A stretch of DNA of 64,000 bases from Oscillatoria sp. FACHB-1407 (GTDB taxonomy: Bacteria; Cyanobacteriota; Cyanobacteriia; Elainellales; Elainellaceae). The DNA lies in the NCBI RefSeq assembly GCF_014697545.1, contig NZ_JACJSA010000001.1, positions 682,001-746,000 of the forward strand. The letters are read 5' to 3'. The translations under genes were made by a program, and so were the position numbers. Of this stretch, positions 44,003-53,196 are shown in pieces; within the stretch, counting starts at the first letter, position 1, and every line of letters starts with the position of its first letter. The notes under the pieces were generated by a model, which searched no databases, had not been told where the DNA came from, and saw nothing but the letters and a program-made list of their open reading frames with translations.

Positions 44003-44926
44003 ATGAAGTCAATTCGTCGCCTGTTGATTTTGCCTTTAGTTGCTCTATTAACAGCCCTTACCGTCATTGCATGTGCGGGCGGTGGTCAACCTGAAAGCAA
44101 CGCTGGCAACTCTGGTACTCCCATTCGAGTTGGCTCAAAAGACTTTACTGAGCAATTCATCATTGGTGAGATGTATGCGCTTGTGCTAGAAAAAGCTGGG
44201 TTTCAAGTTGAGCGCAAACTAAACCTGGGCGGCACTCCCGTCGCACAAGCGGGGTTAATCAATGGCGAGATTGATCTCTATCCCGAATACACAGGCACAG
44301 GGCTCTTAACCGTGCTCAAACTGCCCGCCAGCACTGATCAGCAAGAAGTATTTCAGACCGTGTCTGACGAGTACAAAAAGCAATTTAACCTGGTGTGGCT
44401 AGACCCTGCCCCCATGAACAACACCCAGGCACTGGCAATGACCCAGGAAGGCTCGACCCAGTTTGGAGTTAAAACCATTTCGGACATGGCAGCCAAAGCC
44501 AGCGAACTGACCATGATTGGTCCTCCTGAGTTTGAAGTTCGAGAAGATGGCTTACCTGGCATCAAAGCAGCCTACGGGGATTTTGAATTAGAAGCTTACA
44601 AAGCAGTTGACCCTGGCTTACGCTACAAAGGCCTAGTTGATGGCGAAGCAGACGTTGCTGTTGCGTTTGGCACAGACGGAGAAATCAGCGCGTTTAATCT
44701 TGTCCTGCTGGAAGACGACAAAAATCTCTTCCCACCCTATCAAGTTGCGCCAGTGGTACGTCAGGAAACCCTTGATACAAACGCAGGCGTCGCAGATGCA
44801 CTGAATGCCCTGGCACCCAAGCTGACTGATGCGACGATGCAACGGCTCAACTATGAAGTGAGCGGCAATCAGCGGGAACCTGCGGAGGTGGCAAAAGAGT
44901 TTTTAACCCAGGAAGGATTGCTGTAA
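44003..44926 (+). CDS. Osmoprotectant-type ABC transporter substrate-binding lipoprotein
   Basis: 307 residues. The signal peptide ends in a lipobox-like VIAC (Cys near residue 24), so it is a membrane-tethered binding protein. 'IRVGSKDFTEQFIIGEMYAL', 'GEIDLYPEYTGTGLLTV' and 'VDGEADVAVAFGTDGEI' are standard for the OpuC/ProX-like quaternary-amine binding group (glycine betaine, choline, carnitine). The genes for an ATPase and permease follow on the same strand. Confidence 0.9.
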   Translation: MKSIRRLLILPLVALLTALTVIACAGGGQPESNAGNSGTPIRVGSKDFTEQFIIGEMYALVLEKAGFQVERKLNLGGTPVAQAGLINGEIDLYPEYTGTGLLTVLKLPASTDQQEVFQTVSDEYKKQFNLVWLDPAPMNNTQALAMTQEGSTQFGVKTISDMAAKASELTMIGPPEFEVREDGLPGIKAAYGDFELEAYKAVDPGLRYKGLVDGEADVAVAFGTDGEISAFNLVLLEDDKNLFPPYQVAPVVRQETLDTNAGVADALNALAPKLTDATMQRLNYEVSGNQREPAEVAKEFLTQEGLL

Positions 44927-45047
44927 CACAGTCAGTATGAAGGGGGCATGTTTGCATAGAGGCGGGTTTGGGTGCTAGAACCCAGTTCATTACCCAAACC
45001 ACCTCGTCGTCAGCCAATGTTCAACATTGGGAGAGGCATAGGGTATT

Positions 45048-46010
45048 GTGAGCACAATTCGTTTTGAAGACGTATCGCTGCGGTTTCCAGGAACACTGCA
45101 TTCAGCGGTCGATCGCTGCACTTGCACGATTGAAACCGGAAAGCTAGTCGTGATCTTGGGACCATCGGGTTGTGGCAAAACGACCCTGCTCAAGATGGTT
45201 AACCGCCTATACGAACCCACCTCTGGCAACATCTATATCGATGACATCAATATTCGGCGGGTCAAAGTTACAGCTTTGCGTCAAAAAATCGGTTATGTGA
45301 TTCAGCAATCGGGGCTGTTTCCTCACATGACGGTGGCACAAAACATCGCTGTTGTTCCTAAGTTATTGGGGTGGTCGCGATCGCGCATTCAAAGTCGGAT
45401 TGATGAATTGCTAGATTTGATTAAACTGCCTCCGGAGGAATATTGCGATCGCTTCCCCTCTCAGCTCTCTGGTGGACAACAACAACGGGTAGGGCTTGCC
45501 AGAGCACTCGCGGCTGATCCACAGGTGATGTTGATGGATGAACCGTTTGGGGCGATTGATGCCATCACACGAGCCACCCTGCAAGACGAGATCCTGCGAT
45601 TGCAGCGTCAGCTCAAAAAAACAATTCTCTTTGTTTCTCACGACGTTGAAGAGGCCCTGCGCTTAGCAGACTCTATCTTGGTGATGCGTGCAGGGCAAAT
45701 TGTGCAATACGATACGCCCTTCAACATTCTCGCCAAACCCGCTGACCAATTTGTGCATGACCTGATGGGAGCCGATGATATGGTGCGCCAACTTAGCCTG
45801 CTGCGGGTTGAAACGGTCATGACCCAGGCGATCGCTGATCAGCCACTAGACGGTAAACCGACGATCGCTTCCGATGACAGTCTTCGCAGTGCTCTTTCCT
45901 TGATCCTCCGCACAGGCGCATCTCAACTCACCGTTCTCGATAACGGTTCTGCGGTTGGGGTGCTTACCCTGGAGCACATCCGCGATTCTGCCAGTCTTGC
46001 AGGCGCGTGA
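45048..46010 (+). CDS. Osmoprotectant-type ABC transporter ATPase
   Basis: 320 residues from GTG 45048. Walker A 'GPSGCGKTTLLKMVNRL', signature 'LSGGQQQRVGLARAL', Walker B 'QVMLMDEPFGAID' and switch 'FVSHDVEEAL' are intact. Residues 260-320 form one CBS-like motif (VMTQAIADQP, 'ASQLTVLDNGSAVGVLT') typical of OpuA/ProV-like ATPases that sense ionic strength; the tandem pair is only partly present. It powers uptake with the permease gene that overlaps its end. Confidence 0.92.
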   Translation: MSTIRFEDVSLRFPGTLHSAVDRCTCTIETGKLVVILGPSGCGKTTLLKMVNRLYEPTSGNIYIDDINIRRVKVTALRQKIGYVIQQSGLFPHMTVAQNIAVVPKLLGWSRSRIQSRIDELLDLIKLPPEEYCDRFPSQLSGGQQQRVGLARALAADPQVMLMDEPFGAIDAITRATLQDEILRLQRQLKKTILFVSHDVEEALRLADSILVMRAGQIVQYDTPFNILAKPADQFVHDLMGADDMVRQLSLLRVETVMTQAIADQPLDGKPTIASDDSLRSALSLILRTGASQLTVLDNGSAVGVLTLEHIRDSASLAGA

Positions 46011-46687
46011 GCTTTATGAGCTACATTCTTGCCAACCCTGGTATTGTCTGGAGTTTGCTGCTAGAACACCTGCAAATGACAGGCATTACCCTGATGATGG
46101 CCGTGCTCATCGCCTTACCCCTGGCTTTGATAATTAGCCGCTACCGCTGGCTGAATATCCCAGTTTTAGGAACGCTGGGTATCCTGTATACCATTCCCAG
46201 TCTGGCATTGATCATTCTGCTGGTGCCGATCTTTGGACTCAATGCCCGTTCCGTGATTGTGGCAATGGTGGTTTATACCCAGGTGATTCTGGTTCGCAAC
46301 CTCGCTGTTGGGCTTATGTCTATCCAACCTGCCATTTTAGAAGCTGCCAAAGGCATGGGCATGAACCCGTGGCAACGCTGGTGGCAAGTTCAGGTGCCGC
46401 TGGTGTTACCCATCTTTTTGGCAGGGTTACGCTTAGCCGCAATTGTAGCGATCGCGATCGCCACTGTTGGTGCCAAGTTTGGAGCCGGAGGGTTAGGCAC
46501 CCTCCTGTTTGACGGCATTGCTCAAGCCGGACGGTACGACAAAATCTGGGCAGGGGCGATCGTCGTTTCACTGCTTGCCTTTGTTGTGAATGGCATGTTG
46601 CTCAGCCTACAGTGGGCAACAAATCCCATGCGACGAGTTCAGTTTAGAATTCGGCGATCGTCCTCAACTCAAACCAACGCGGGGTAG
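46007..46687 (+). CDS. Osmoprotectant-type ABC transporter permease (first)
   Basis: 226 residues with five to six membrane helices. The ATPase-docking EAA loop reads 'EAAKGMGMNPWQRWWQVQVP'. The GTG start at 46007 overlaps the ATPase stop by four bases, suggesting translational coupling; ATG 46016 is an alternative. It works with the binding protein and ATPase encoded upstream. A second permease gene follows on the opposite strand. Confidence 0.9.
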   Translation: MSFMSYILANPGIVWSLLLEHLQMTGITLMMAVLIALPLALIISRYRWLNIPVLGTLGILYTIPSLALIILLVPIFGLNARSVIVAMVVYTQVILVRNLAVGLMSIQPAILEAAKGMGMNPWQRWWQVQVPLVLPIFLAGLRLAAIVAIAIATVGAKFGAGGLGTLLFDGIAQAGRYDKIWAGAIVVSLLAFVVNGMLLSLQWATNPMRRVQFRIRRSSSTQTNAG

Positions 46688-46793
46688 AGGGAGTGGGATA
46701 AAAACGCAGGAGTGCAGCACTCGGTAGCGGGACACCTGCAAGTGAGACGCCCGCACTATGAATTGCCGAATGATTTCCCTACCCTACTCCCAT

Positions 46794-47435
46794 TCATCGC
46801 AATGGCGGTTGCACGGAGCGTTGCAATGCACTCAAACCCACCTCCGCTAACAACGCCAGCACTGCAACGGGAATCGCCCCCACCAACAGTACCGAATTGT
46901 CATACAGCGAAAATCCCAGAACAACAAAGGTTCCCAACCCCCCTGCCCCGATAAAAGCTGCAAGTGTAGCACTGGCAATCACTTCAACCGTAGCCGTTTT
47001 AATCCCTGCAAGCACAACAGGCAACGCCAGTGGAATTTCCACCAGCCGCAACACCTGCACAGGTGTCATCCCCATGCCAAATGCTGCCTCTCGAATCAAC
47101 GGGTCAACACTGCGAAAGGCGACATCTGTACTGATCAGAATGGGAGGCATAACTAACAGCGTCAGGGCGATCGCCGCTGACTGAAAACTCAACCCAAAAT
47201 AGGGAATCGCCAGAAACAAGACCGCCAGACTGGGAATCACCCGCAACGCATTAAAGCTATTGATCAACACCGTCGAAGCAAGGCGCGATCGCGCACTCCA
47301 CAAGCCCAACGGCAACCCCACAACTAACCCAACGACCAAAGGAATCAGCACCAACCACAGATGTTGTTGCAACGCCAGCAGCAAGTCTCCAGCGTTACTG
47401 GCTGCATAACGGTATGCCTTGATAAATACATCCAC
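46794..47435 (-). CDS. Osmoprotectant-type ABC transporter permease (second), inverted
   Basis: 213 residues, same family as the permease at 46.0 kb. 'REAAFGMGMTPVQVLRLVEI' is its EAA loop and 'ASATLAAFIGAGGLGTFVV' its last-helix block. In most osmoprotectant systems the two permeases lie in one operon; here this gene is on the minus strand, convergent with the rest, 106 bases away. It must therefore have its own promoter near 47436-47540. All expected features are intact, so it is likely functional. Confidence 0.88.
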   Translation of the reverse strand: MDVFIKAYRYAASNAGDLLLALQQHLWLVLIPLVVGLVVGLPLGLWSARSRLASTVLINSFNALRVIPSLAVLFLAIPYFGLSFQSAAIALTLLVMPPILISTDVAFRSVDPLIREAAFGMGMTPVQVLRLVEIPLALPVVLAGIKTATVEVIASATLAAFIGAGGLGTFVVLGFSLYDNSVLLVGAIPVAVLALLAEVGLSALQRSVQPPLR

Positions 47436-47546
47436 TGGCGATCGCCTTCCCGTGAGTGCTCTACTGCGAACCCTAACATAGAATCTACGGTAATTTTTAG
47501 GAGAATAGATAGCCGTGAAAAAATTTCCAATCTAAAACGCCAAGGA

Positions 47547-47667
47547 CACCCGAACTTGGCGTCAATGCGAAGCGCGTATTCGGATAGACTGAAACACCTT
47601 CTGCTAGGGGGTTGGGGGGAGGCAGTGGCGTCCCCCAATGGGGGTTTGGGGAAACTCCCCCAATGCC
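47547..47667. repeat. Repeat family A copy 2
   Basis: Matches 40897-41020 closely: CACCCGAACTTGG, AATGCGAAGCGCG, AACACCTTCTGCTAGGGGG, GGAGGCAGTGGCGTCCCCCA. It ends exactly where an acetyltransferase remnant begins in readable frame. Confidence 0.82.
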
Positions 47668-47912
47668 TAGTCAACCTGGAATTTCGAGGACGAGACGCCT
47701 TTATCGACGAGTTATTCGTACAGGCAGACTATCGTGGACGGGGCATCGGTACAGCCGCTCCTGAGCTTTTAGAAGCACAGTGTCGAGAATTAGAGGTTCG
47801 AGCATTGCACCTGGAGGTCGAACACGAAAACGCCAAAGCCCAGCAGTTTTACCGCAAAGTTGGCTTTGGCGATCGCCACTATTATCTCATGACCAAATGG
47901 ATTCAAGGCTGA
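47668..47912 (+). pseudogene. GNAT acetyltransferase, 5' half missing
   Basis: From about 47675 the frame reads 'LEFRGRDAFIDELFVQADYR' then 'GRGIGTAAPELLEAQC', which is the acetyl-CoA-binding motif A (RGRGIG) and the following helix of a GNAT acetyltransferase, continuing with 'AQQFYRKVGFGDRHYYLMTK' to a normal C-terminus at 47912. The first half of the domain is absent; repeat A directly precedes it, and the frame extends back into that repeat. No intact start is present, so it is most likely a remnant, formed by repeat-linked deletion or insertion. Confidence 0.78.
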
Positions 47913-47994
47913 TGCCATTCTGGTACGGGCGCAGTATTCGACAGATAGTCACTGTTCAGCAATTGACCCTTGATCGAAGGCTACGCCCTACAAC

Positions 47995-49419
47995 TCAGGC
48001 AATGCCCAATCCCAACAGGACAAAGCGCAATAGAAATACGCCTGCCAGAATCCATACCGCTGGACCCACCTCATGGGCTTTCCCTTGGAAGGACTTGATG
48101 ATGGGGTAAGTCACAAAACCTGCTGCCAATCCTTCTGCGATTGAGAAGGTCAGCGGCATCATGATGATAGTCAAGAAGCAGGGGATTGACTCCGCTGGAT
48201 CAGACCAGTTGATACCACCCACGCTGCCTGCCATCAAGACTCCTACAATCAACAAAGCAGCAGCCGTCGCAAAAGCAGGAATCGCCGAGAAGAGAGGAAT
48301 AAAGAACACGGCTAGTAAGAAAAAGCCAGCAACAACCACCGCTGTAAAGCCAGAGCGTCCCCCTTCAGAAACACCTGCCGCTGACTCGATGTAGGTTGTC
48401 ACTGTCGAGGTGCCCATGACTGCCCCAACTACGGTGCCTACTGAGTCCCCGACAAACGTGCGACCCGAACGAGGCAGTTCTCCTCTGTCGTTGATCATAC
48501 CTGCCTGCACACCCACCCCTGCCAGGGTGCCAACGGTATCAAACAGGTCAACAAACATAAAGACAAACACAACTGCCAAAAAGTTAGTGAGGTTGGCTCC
48601 ATTCAGTTGACCCAGACCCACAAACGCTTGACCGATTAAATCTAGAGGCAACTGAGGCACAGCTACAATGCCTTGGGGCCAGGGAGCAACGCCCAAAATC
48701 CAGCCCAACAGAGCCGTTGCCAACATTCCCCAGAGCAAAGCCCCCTTAATGCGACGGGCAATAAACGCTGAGGTGATCAAAATTCCGGCGATCGCCATCA
48801 GGGTTGCAGGGTTGCCCAATTCCCCTAGCGTAGTCTTAGTCGCCTCACTGGCTACGATTAAGCCTGCCCCCCCAACGGCCGGATCACCCGACAAGCCAAT
48901 GTAGGCGATGAACAAGCCAATCCCTACAGCGGTCGCATGTTTGAGACATTCGGGAATGGCTGTAATCATCCGGCTCCGAATGCTAGAAGCCGTTAGCAAG
49001 ACCAGCAGCACCCCTTCTACCAGGACAGCCGCTAACGCCAATCGCCAACTGATCCCCAATCCTAAAACAACCGAGAAAGCAAAAAAGGCGTTTAGCCCCA
49101 TCCCTGGAGCCATGGCAAAGGGATAGTTAGATAACAGCCCTAAAATCAGAGTTGCGATCGCAGCTGAGACAGCTGTTGCAATCACCAACTCTCCAAAGAG
49201 GTCGCCAGATTGTTGTAAAAAGATGGCATTCGAGAGAATGCTAGGGTTCACTACTAAGATGTATGCCATTGTGACAAACGTAGTGGCACCCGCAATCAGT
49301 TCAGTACGGAAATTAGTATTGAGTTCTGAAAATTTGAAGAAGCGAGCGATCGCCCCTTCGTCTTTAGGAAATCCTGGGTTTGGTGATGAATTCGGTTCTA
49401 CTTCAGTTGAGCGGCTCAT
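47995..49419 (-). CDS. NCS2 family purine permease (guanine/hypoxanthine, AzgA/PbuG type)
   Basis: 474 residues with about twelve to fourteen membrane segments. 'LIAGATTFVTMAYILVVNPS' and 'APGMGLNAFFAFSVVLG' are conserved N-terminal blocks, 'FVDLFDTVGTLAGVG' lies mid-protein and 'GTSTVTTYIESAAGVSEGGR' is the typical substrate-region motif of the AzgA-like branch, which imports hypoxanthine, guanine or adenine with protons. It would feed the purine salvage enzymes encoded at 20-24 kb. Confidence 0.9.
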   Translation of the reverse strand: MSRSTEVEPNSSPNPGFPKDEGAIARFFKFSELNTNFRTELIAGATTFVTMAYILVVNPSILSNAIFLQQSGDLFGELVIATAVSAAIATLILGLLSNYPFAMAPGMGLNAFFAFSVVLGLGISWRLALAAVLVEGVLLVLLTASSIRSRMITAIPECLKHATAVGIGLFIAYIGLSGDPAVGGAGLIVASEATKTTLGELGNPATLMAIAGILITSAFIARRIKGALLWGMLATALLGWILGVAPWPQGIVAVPQLPLDLIGQAFVGLGQLNGANLTNFLAVVFVFMFVDLFDTVGTLAGVGVQAGMINDRGELPRSGRTFVGDSVGTVVGAVMGTSTVTTYIESAAGVSEGGRSGFTAVVVAGFFLLAVFFIPLFSAIPAFATAAALLIVGVLMAGSVGGINWSDPAESIPCFLTIIMMPLTFSIAEGLAAGFVTYPIIKSFQGKAHEVGPAVWILAGVFLLRFVLLGLGIA

Positions 49420-49715
49420 GGCATCCCTGCAATCAACGTTTGCATATTAGGGCAAAATGCCATGGTAGACGATTGTAGGAGGTAACAAAAGATACTTTTC
49501 TGTTCGATTCGGAGTCTTGACCTCCCTATCCCTCCACCTCCTACCCTTTCCTCTCTCCATCCCTCCACCCTCCCACCTTTACGCCTCTACCCCTTCTCCT
49601 CTCCCCACCTCCGATTTCTTATTCCTATACAATTCTTAACGTACCCTTTACCGCTTCTCGGCAGGTTGCTTGATAAGGTTGAATTCGTCCGCACCCAGAG
49701 GTTTTGTTGCTGCCA
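49420..49715. other. Spacer with long polypyrimidine tract
   Basis: About 49523-49620 is nearly all C and T on the plus strand, with CCCTCCACC and CTCTCC pieces, like a decayed heptamer array. GTAGGAGGTAACAAAAG near 49475 looks like a ribosome site without a following start. It separates two divergent genes and must hold their promoters. Confidence 0.45.
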
Positions 49716-50423
49716 ATGAAGTCAAGGTTGATTCCTATTGTCTGCCTCGCTGCCGTGTTAGGCTGCACTCCGACTTTGAACAGTTCAGACATCGAAACTC
49801 AAATCCAGGCAGAACTGGGGCAAGAAGAGGTGCCCCTACGCGCTGTGTCCTGTCCTGATCGGGTTGCGATCGCCCCTGACAACACTTTCACCTGCATAGG
49901 AGAGCTAGAGTCTGCAACTACCTTTCCGATCGCGGTCACTCAAATGGACGACCAGGGCACGATCGAGTGGGAAGTACCGAACTCTAAAGGGCTATTAAAT
50001 CTGGAATTGATCGAAGCCGAAATTCGAGAGGCGATCGCTACGGAGAGCAACAGCAACGCACCCACTCTAGATTGTGGTGGAGCCTATCGCATTAACCAAC
50101 CCGGCAGCAGTTTTGAGTGCAAAGTTGCGAACGCTGCCCCCATCAAGCAAGGGCAGACTGAGACACTGCTGCTAAACATAGTTGTTCAGCTTGATCCCCA
50201 GGGAAATATCACCTGGCAACAGATTCGTCGTCAGCAGACCATTGCCAGTGCCGCAGTACCCGGAGCACGCCAAGCCGCAAGCCCGAATGCAGGTAACACG
50301 GCTACTCCTGCCTCTACCAACGAAACCGAGCCTGCCAGTGAACCTGCCACCACCACCGCTCCGGCAGCAGATCAGACGGCAGAAGATTTTCTCAATCAAC
50401 CAGGGGCACTTGACGATTTTTAA
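49716..50423 (+). CDS. Lipoprotein with two DUF4333-like domains
   Basis: 235 residues from ATG 49716. The signal peptide ends in lipobox VLGC. Two similar domains follow, each with a Cys pair: 'VSCPDRVAIAPDNTFTCIGE' (about 45-64) and 'LDCGGAYRINQPGSSFECKV' (about 120-139), the DUF4333 pattern. The last 55 residues are low-complexity Ala/Thr/Pro. It is tethered at the cell envelope; function unknown. Its stop codon shares the palindrome TTAA with the convergent transglutaminase gene. Confidence 0.78.
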   Translation: MKSRLIPIVCLAAVLGCTPTLNSSDIETQIQAELGQEEVPLRAVSCPDRVAIAPDNTFTCIGELESATTFPIAVTQMDDQGTIEWEVPNSKGLLNLELIEAEIREAIATESNSNAPTLDCGGAYRINQPGSSFECKVANAAPIKQGQTETLLLNIVVQLDPQGNITWQQIRRQQTIASAAVPGARQAASPNAGNTATPASTNETEPASEPATTTAPAADQTAEDFLNQPGALDDF

Positions 50424-52120
50424 TCGGTGGGCAATTCTCCCAAAATTGTGAATCGAACATGGTTAATCGCCAGGTCACCAATGGAGACATCTAACGACTG
50501 GTTAGGAGTTTGAATCGACTCAAACGTAATATCTTTACCCATCTCAACGTGATACCAGGGCAAGCCCATGAAGAAACGAGTGGGATAAGGACCATTCTCA
50601 ATCACGTCATCCACGTTGGACTCCATCGGCAACCACCCATACCCTGGCACAAAGAATTCAATCCACACATGGTTGAAGTCTGGTTCTAAGGGAATGTTTT
50701 GGCGATCGGCATAGGGTGGGCACTTGTAACGCCCCACAGTGCGGCAGGCGATCCCGTTCAAACGGGCTAATGCCAACAACACACCAACGTACTCTCCACA
50801 GGAACCTGTACCCCGCTCCCAGACAATTTCTGGCGTATCAATATGGGGTTTGATGGCATAGGACAGGCGATCGTACACATAATTGCGGATCTTCAAAATC
50901 TTGCGGAGCAGATTGGTTTCAGTCCCGATCGCCTCTTGAGCCGCCGCAGTAATCAGAGGAGTATCCATCGCCAGATCATCATCGTCTACCAGATATTTGC
51001 GCTGATACTCCAGCGACAACGCCGGAATCCTTTCCACATCAGTAGGCTTTAACTGATATTTGATCCCCCGCAACTCTAGCAACGCCTTCCAACCAAAGAG
51101 GAATCCCTGGTGAGAAGCAATATCAAACTTAAAGACCGCCACTCGCTGTCCATCTTTGATTCGTTCGGTAAAAGGGATACCGATCGCCTCCACACTTCTA
51201 ACGGTCTGACGGGGAGTGTCCGCAGGCAGCGCAATATGCCACTCCAAATCGGTAATGTCTACCTCTTCTAAGGGAGAAATTTCCTCCACATAGGACATCT
51301 CAATCAGATAGCCGTTCGATAAGGTGTATTGCTGTTCAGGCAGATAGCGGACGTGTAGCGGATGGATGAAGGTGCGATCGCGAAACGTCAACTGATAGGG
51401 AAATTCTGGGTTATTTGGGTCATCCCGGATATACGCCTCTTCCTGAGCATAGGAAACATACAACACCGATTCATCAGCATCCGTTCCGTTGTGAAACGCC
51501 ACTCCGCTGGGGCTAGCAAAAGGAGTCAGCACACTAAAGCGCACCTCTCCCGTCGCCCGATCCATACAATAAACTGTCTGTTCGACATCATCACTGACCC
51601 ACAGTTCTTCATCCTTGACAGTCAGATTTTCAGCCCCAACCCCAGGGGCAGGAAAACGGGTAATCTGTCGCCCAGACGTGCGATCAAAAATCAGAATATA
51701 ACCTGCCTTCTGACAACTCACATAGACCGTAGACTTCCAAACCGCAATGCCGTTAACGGGATAGGGCAAGGTGACAAAGTGCTGTGGGGTAAAGTCTGTG
51801 AAGCGACACCACAACACCTGATGTTCTCTAGCAAACCAGATTTCGTCCCCATCAACAGACAAGCCCACCGCATCCGTAAACTCCTGCACAAACGATGGAT
51901 TAACAACGGTTGTATTGTCAGTTTTAGGGTCGATTTCTAAAACGTAACCCCGAATCGAGTCGAGCGCAAAGAGGCGATCGCCAGTCGATGCGAGTCCCCG
52001 AAGGGCATACACTCCAATCGGTCGAATGGTTCTCCGTTGAGGGTCAAAGCGAGATGCAGCCACTGTGGAGTGGATATCAGAATCAACTGCCAACGGCACA
52101 GGTCTATAGTCGAGCGTCAT
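50420..52120 (-). CDS. Beta-propeller plus transglutaminase-like protein
   Basis: 566 residues without a signal peptide. Residues 1-240 show repeated 'DRLFALDSIRGYVLEIDPKT' / 'DEIWFAREHQVLWC' / 'STVYVSCQKAGYILIFDRTS' units of an NHL/SMP30-like propeller. A linker domain follows to about 390. The C-terminal part is a transglutaminase-like cysteine domain: 'RGTGSCGEYVGVLLALARLN' (Cys) and 'EPDFNHVWIEFFVPGYGWLP' (His) with the final Asp in 'MESNVDD'. The catalytic triad looks complete, so it may cut or cross-link peptides. This fusion is unusual; substrate unknown. Confidence 0.82.
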   Translation of the reverse strand: MTLDYRPVPLAVDSDIHSTVAASRFDPQRRTIRPIGVYALRGLASTGDRLFALDSIRGYVLEIDPKTDNTTVVNPSFVQEFTDAVGLSVDGDEIWFAREHQVLWCRFTDFTPQHFVTLPYPVNGIAVWKSTVYVSCQKAGYILIFDRTSGRQITRFPAPGVGAENLTVKDEELWVSDDVEQTVYCMDRATGEVRFSVLTPFASPSGVAFHNGTDADESVLYVSYAQEEAYIRDDPNNPEFPYQLTFRDRTFIHPLHVRYLPEQQYTLSNGYLIEMSYVEEISPLEEVDITDLEWHIALPADTPRQTVRSVEAIGIPFTERIKDGQRVAVFKFDIASHQGFLFGWKALLELRGIKYQLKPTDVERIPALSLEYQRKYLVDDDDLAMDTPLITAAAQEAIGTETNLLRKILKIRNYVYDRLSYAIKPHIDTPEIVWERGTGSCGEYVGVLLALARLNGIACRTVGRYKCPPYADRQNIPLEPDFNHVWIEFFVPGYGWLPMESNVDDVIENGPYPTRFFMGLPWYHVEMGKDITFESIQTPNQSLDVSIGDLAINHVRFTILGELPTD

Positions 52121-52239
52121 GATTTTGGCGTAATGAGCACTTTTTGATCATAGACAAAAGCCTGCCGCATGATTGTATAGCGAAAGGCAGAGGGCAGTAG
52201 GCAGCAGGAAAGAGGCACTAGGGAACGATGGTATAGCAC

Positions 52240-52302
52240 CTGTCGAGACAGTTCATACAAGGGGGTGTGGGGCTTACCTGCACCCCGTCCTAACTAACCC
52301 TT
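52240..52302. repeat. Small family C-like spacer element
   Basis: GGGGGTGTGGGGCTTACCTG followed by CACCCCGTCC resembles the centre of family C, and CTGTCGAGACAG (52250-52261) is a perfect 12-base palindrome. It lies between the sigF terminator and the transglutaminase gene's upstream side. Confidence 0.4.
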
Positions 52303-52319
52303 CGGCTTGTTATACAAAC

Positions 52320-52350
52320 AAAAAAAAGGGGATAAGCTTTGGCTTATCCC
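52320..52350 (-). terminator. Factor-independent terminator of sigF
   Basis: On the minus strand GGGATAAGC (52350-52342) pairs with GCTTATCCC (52337-52329) around a four-base loop, followed by eight or nine T residues. It lies 60 bases beyond the sigF stop and has every feature of an intrinsic terminator. Confidence 0.88.
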
Positions 52351-52410
52351 GCAGGAACAACACACGAGGAGATGACAACTTTAGAAATCTGTTGAAGCTT
52401 AGCCCTTAGC

Positions 52411-53196
52411 CTACGGTTCAGTGCCTAAGGTTTGAGGCTGCATAATCGCAACCATTTGTTCTAGCCCTCGTTGAATGCGACGGGTCACCGTCATCGGGCT
52501 TACCCCAATTCGCTCAGCTACCTCTTTGCGAGACAGGTCATTCAAAAACACAAACTCGATCGCTGCTCGTGTTTTGTCTTCCAACTGGTTCAATGCTCGT
52601 TGTAGTTGCTGCCGATCTTCCTCTAGCCGCTGTAGTGATTGATAGTGGCTATCGGGCAGGGTTTCACCCAACGTCACAGGTGAGTCAATCTGTTGGCTGA
52701 CCGTTGCATCGAGACTGAGGGGAAGACGATTCCGAGTAGCCAACCGGGCTTCACGCCATTCATCAACGGAGACGTTGAGGTATTCAGCAATTTCGTGGTC
52801 ATAGGGTGGACGACCCAAGGTTTTGATCAACTCAGCCCGTGCTCGTTGTCCTTCTTTTTGCAAATCTTGCCAGCGACGAGGAACTTTGATGGTGCTGCTG
52901 CGATCGCGCAGGAAGTGAAGCATTTCTCCCCGGATGTAGGGGACTGCAAAGGAACTGAAGGCACAACCCTGACTGGGGTTAAACCGCTCGATAGCGCGAA
53001 TCAAGCCCAGATATCCAATCTGCTCTAAGTCTTCATAGGGTTCAGCACATTGATGGCTAACTCGGTGAGCAATCTTACGGACTAAGCCTGCATTTAATCG
53101 AACAAGCTTATTACGGAGAGAAACTGAGGGATTTTGTTGATATGCCATCAACAATTCCATGCTGTTAGAGCGGATAGAAGATTGGGAAGCCGTCAT
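52411..53196 (-). CDS. sigF: RNA polymerase sigma factor SigF (group 3)
   Basis: 261 residues from ATG 53196, which has AAGG 11 bases ahead; ATG 53235 in frame lacks such a site. Region 2 reads 'DLEQIGYLGLIRAIERFNPS' and 'FSSFAVPYIRGEMLHFLRDR', region 3 'GRPPYDHEIAEYLNV' and region 4 'LSRKEVAERIGVSPMTVTRR'. This pattern is the SigB/SigF stress/sporulation class. In Synechocystis SigF controls motility and surface genes. No anti-sigma gene is adjacent. A clear terminator follows. Confidence 0.93.
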   Translation of the reverse strand: MTASQSSIRSNSMELLMAYQQNPSVSLRNKLVRLNAGLVRKIAHRVSHQCAEPYEDLEQIGYLGLIRAIERFNPSQGCAFSSFAVPYIRGEMLHFLRDRSSTIKVPRRWQDLQKEGQRARAELIKTLGRPPYDHEIAEYLNVSVDEWREARLATRNRLPLSLDATVSQQIDSPVTLGETLPDSHYQSLQRLEEDRQQLQRALNQLEDKTRAAIEFVFLNDLSRKEVAERIGVSPMTVTRRIQRGLEQMVAIMQPQTLGTEP

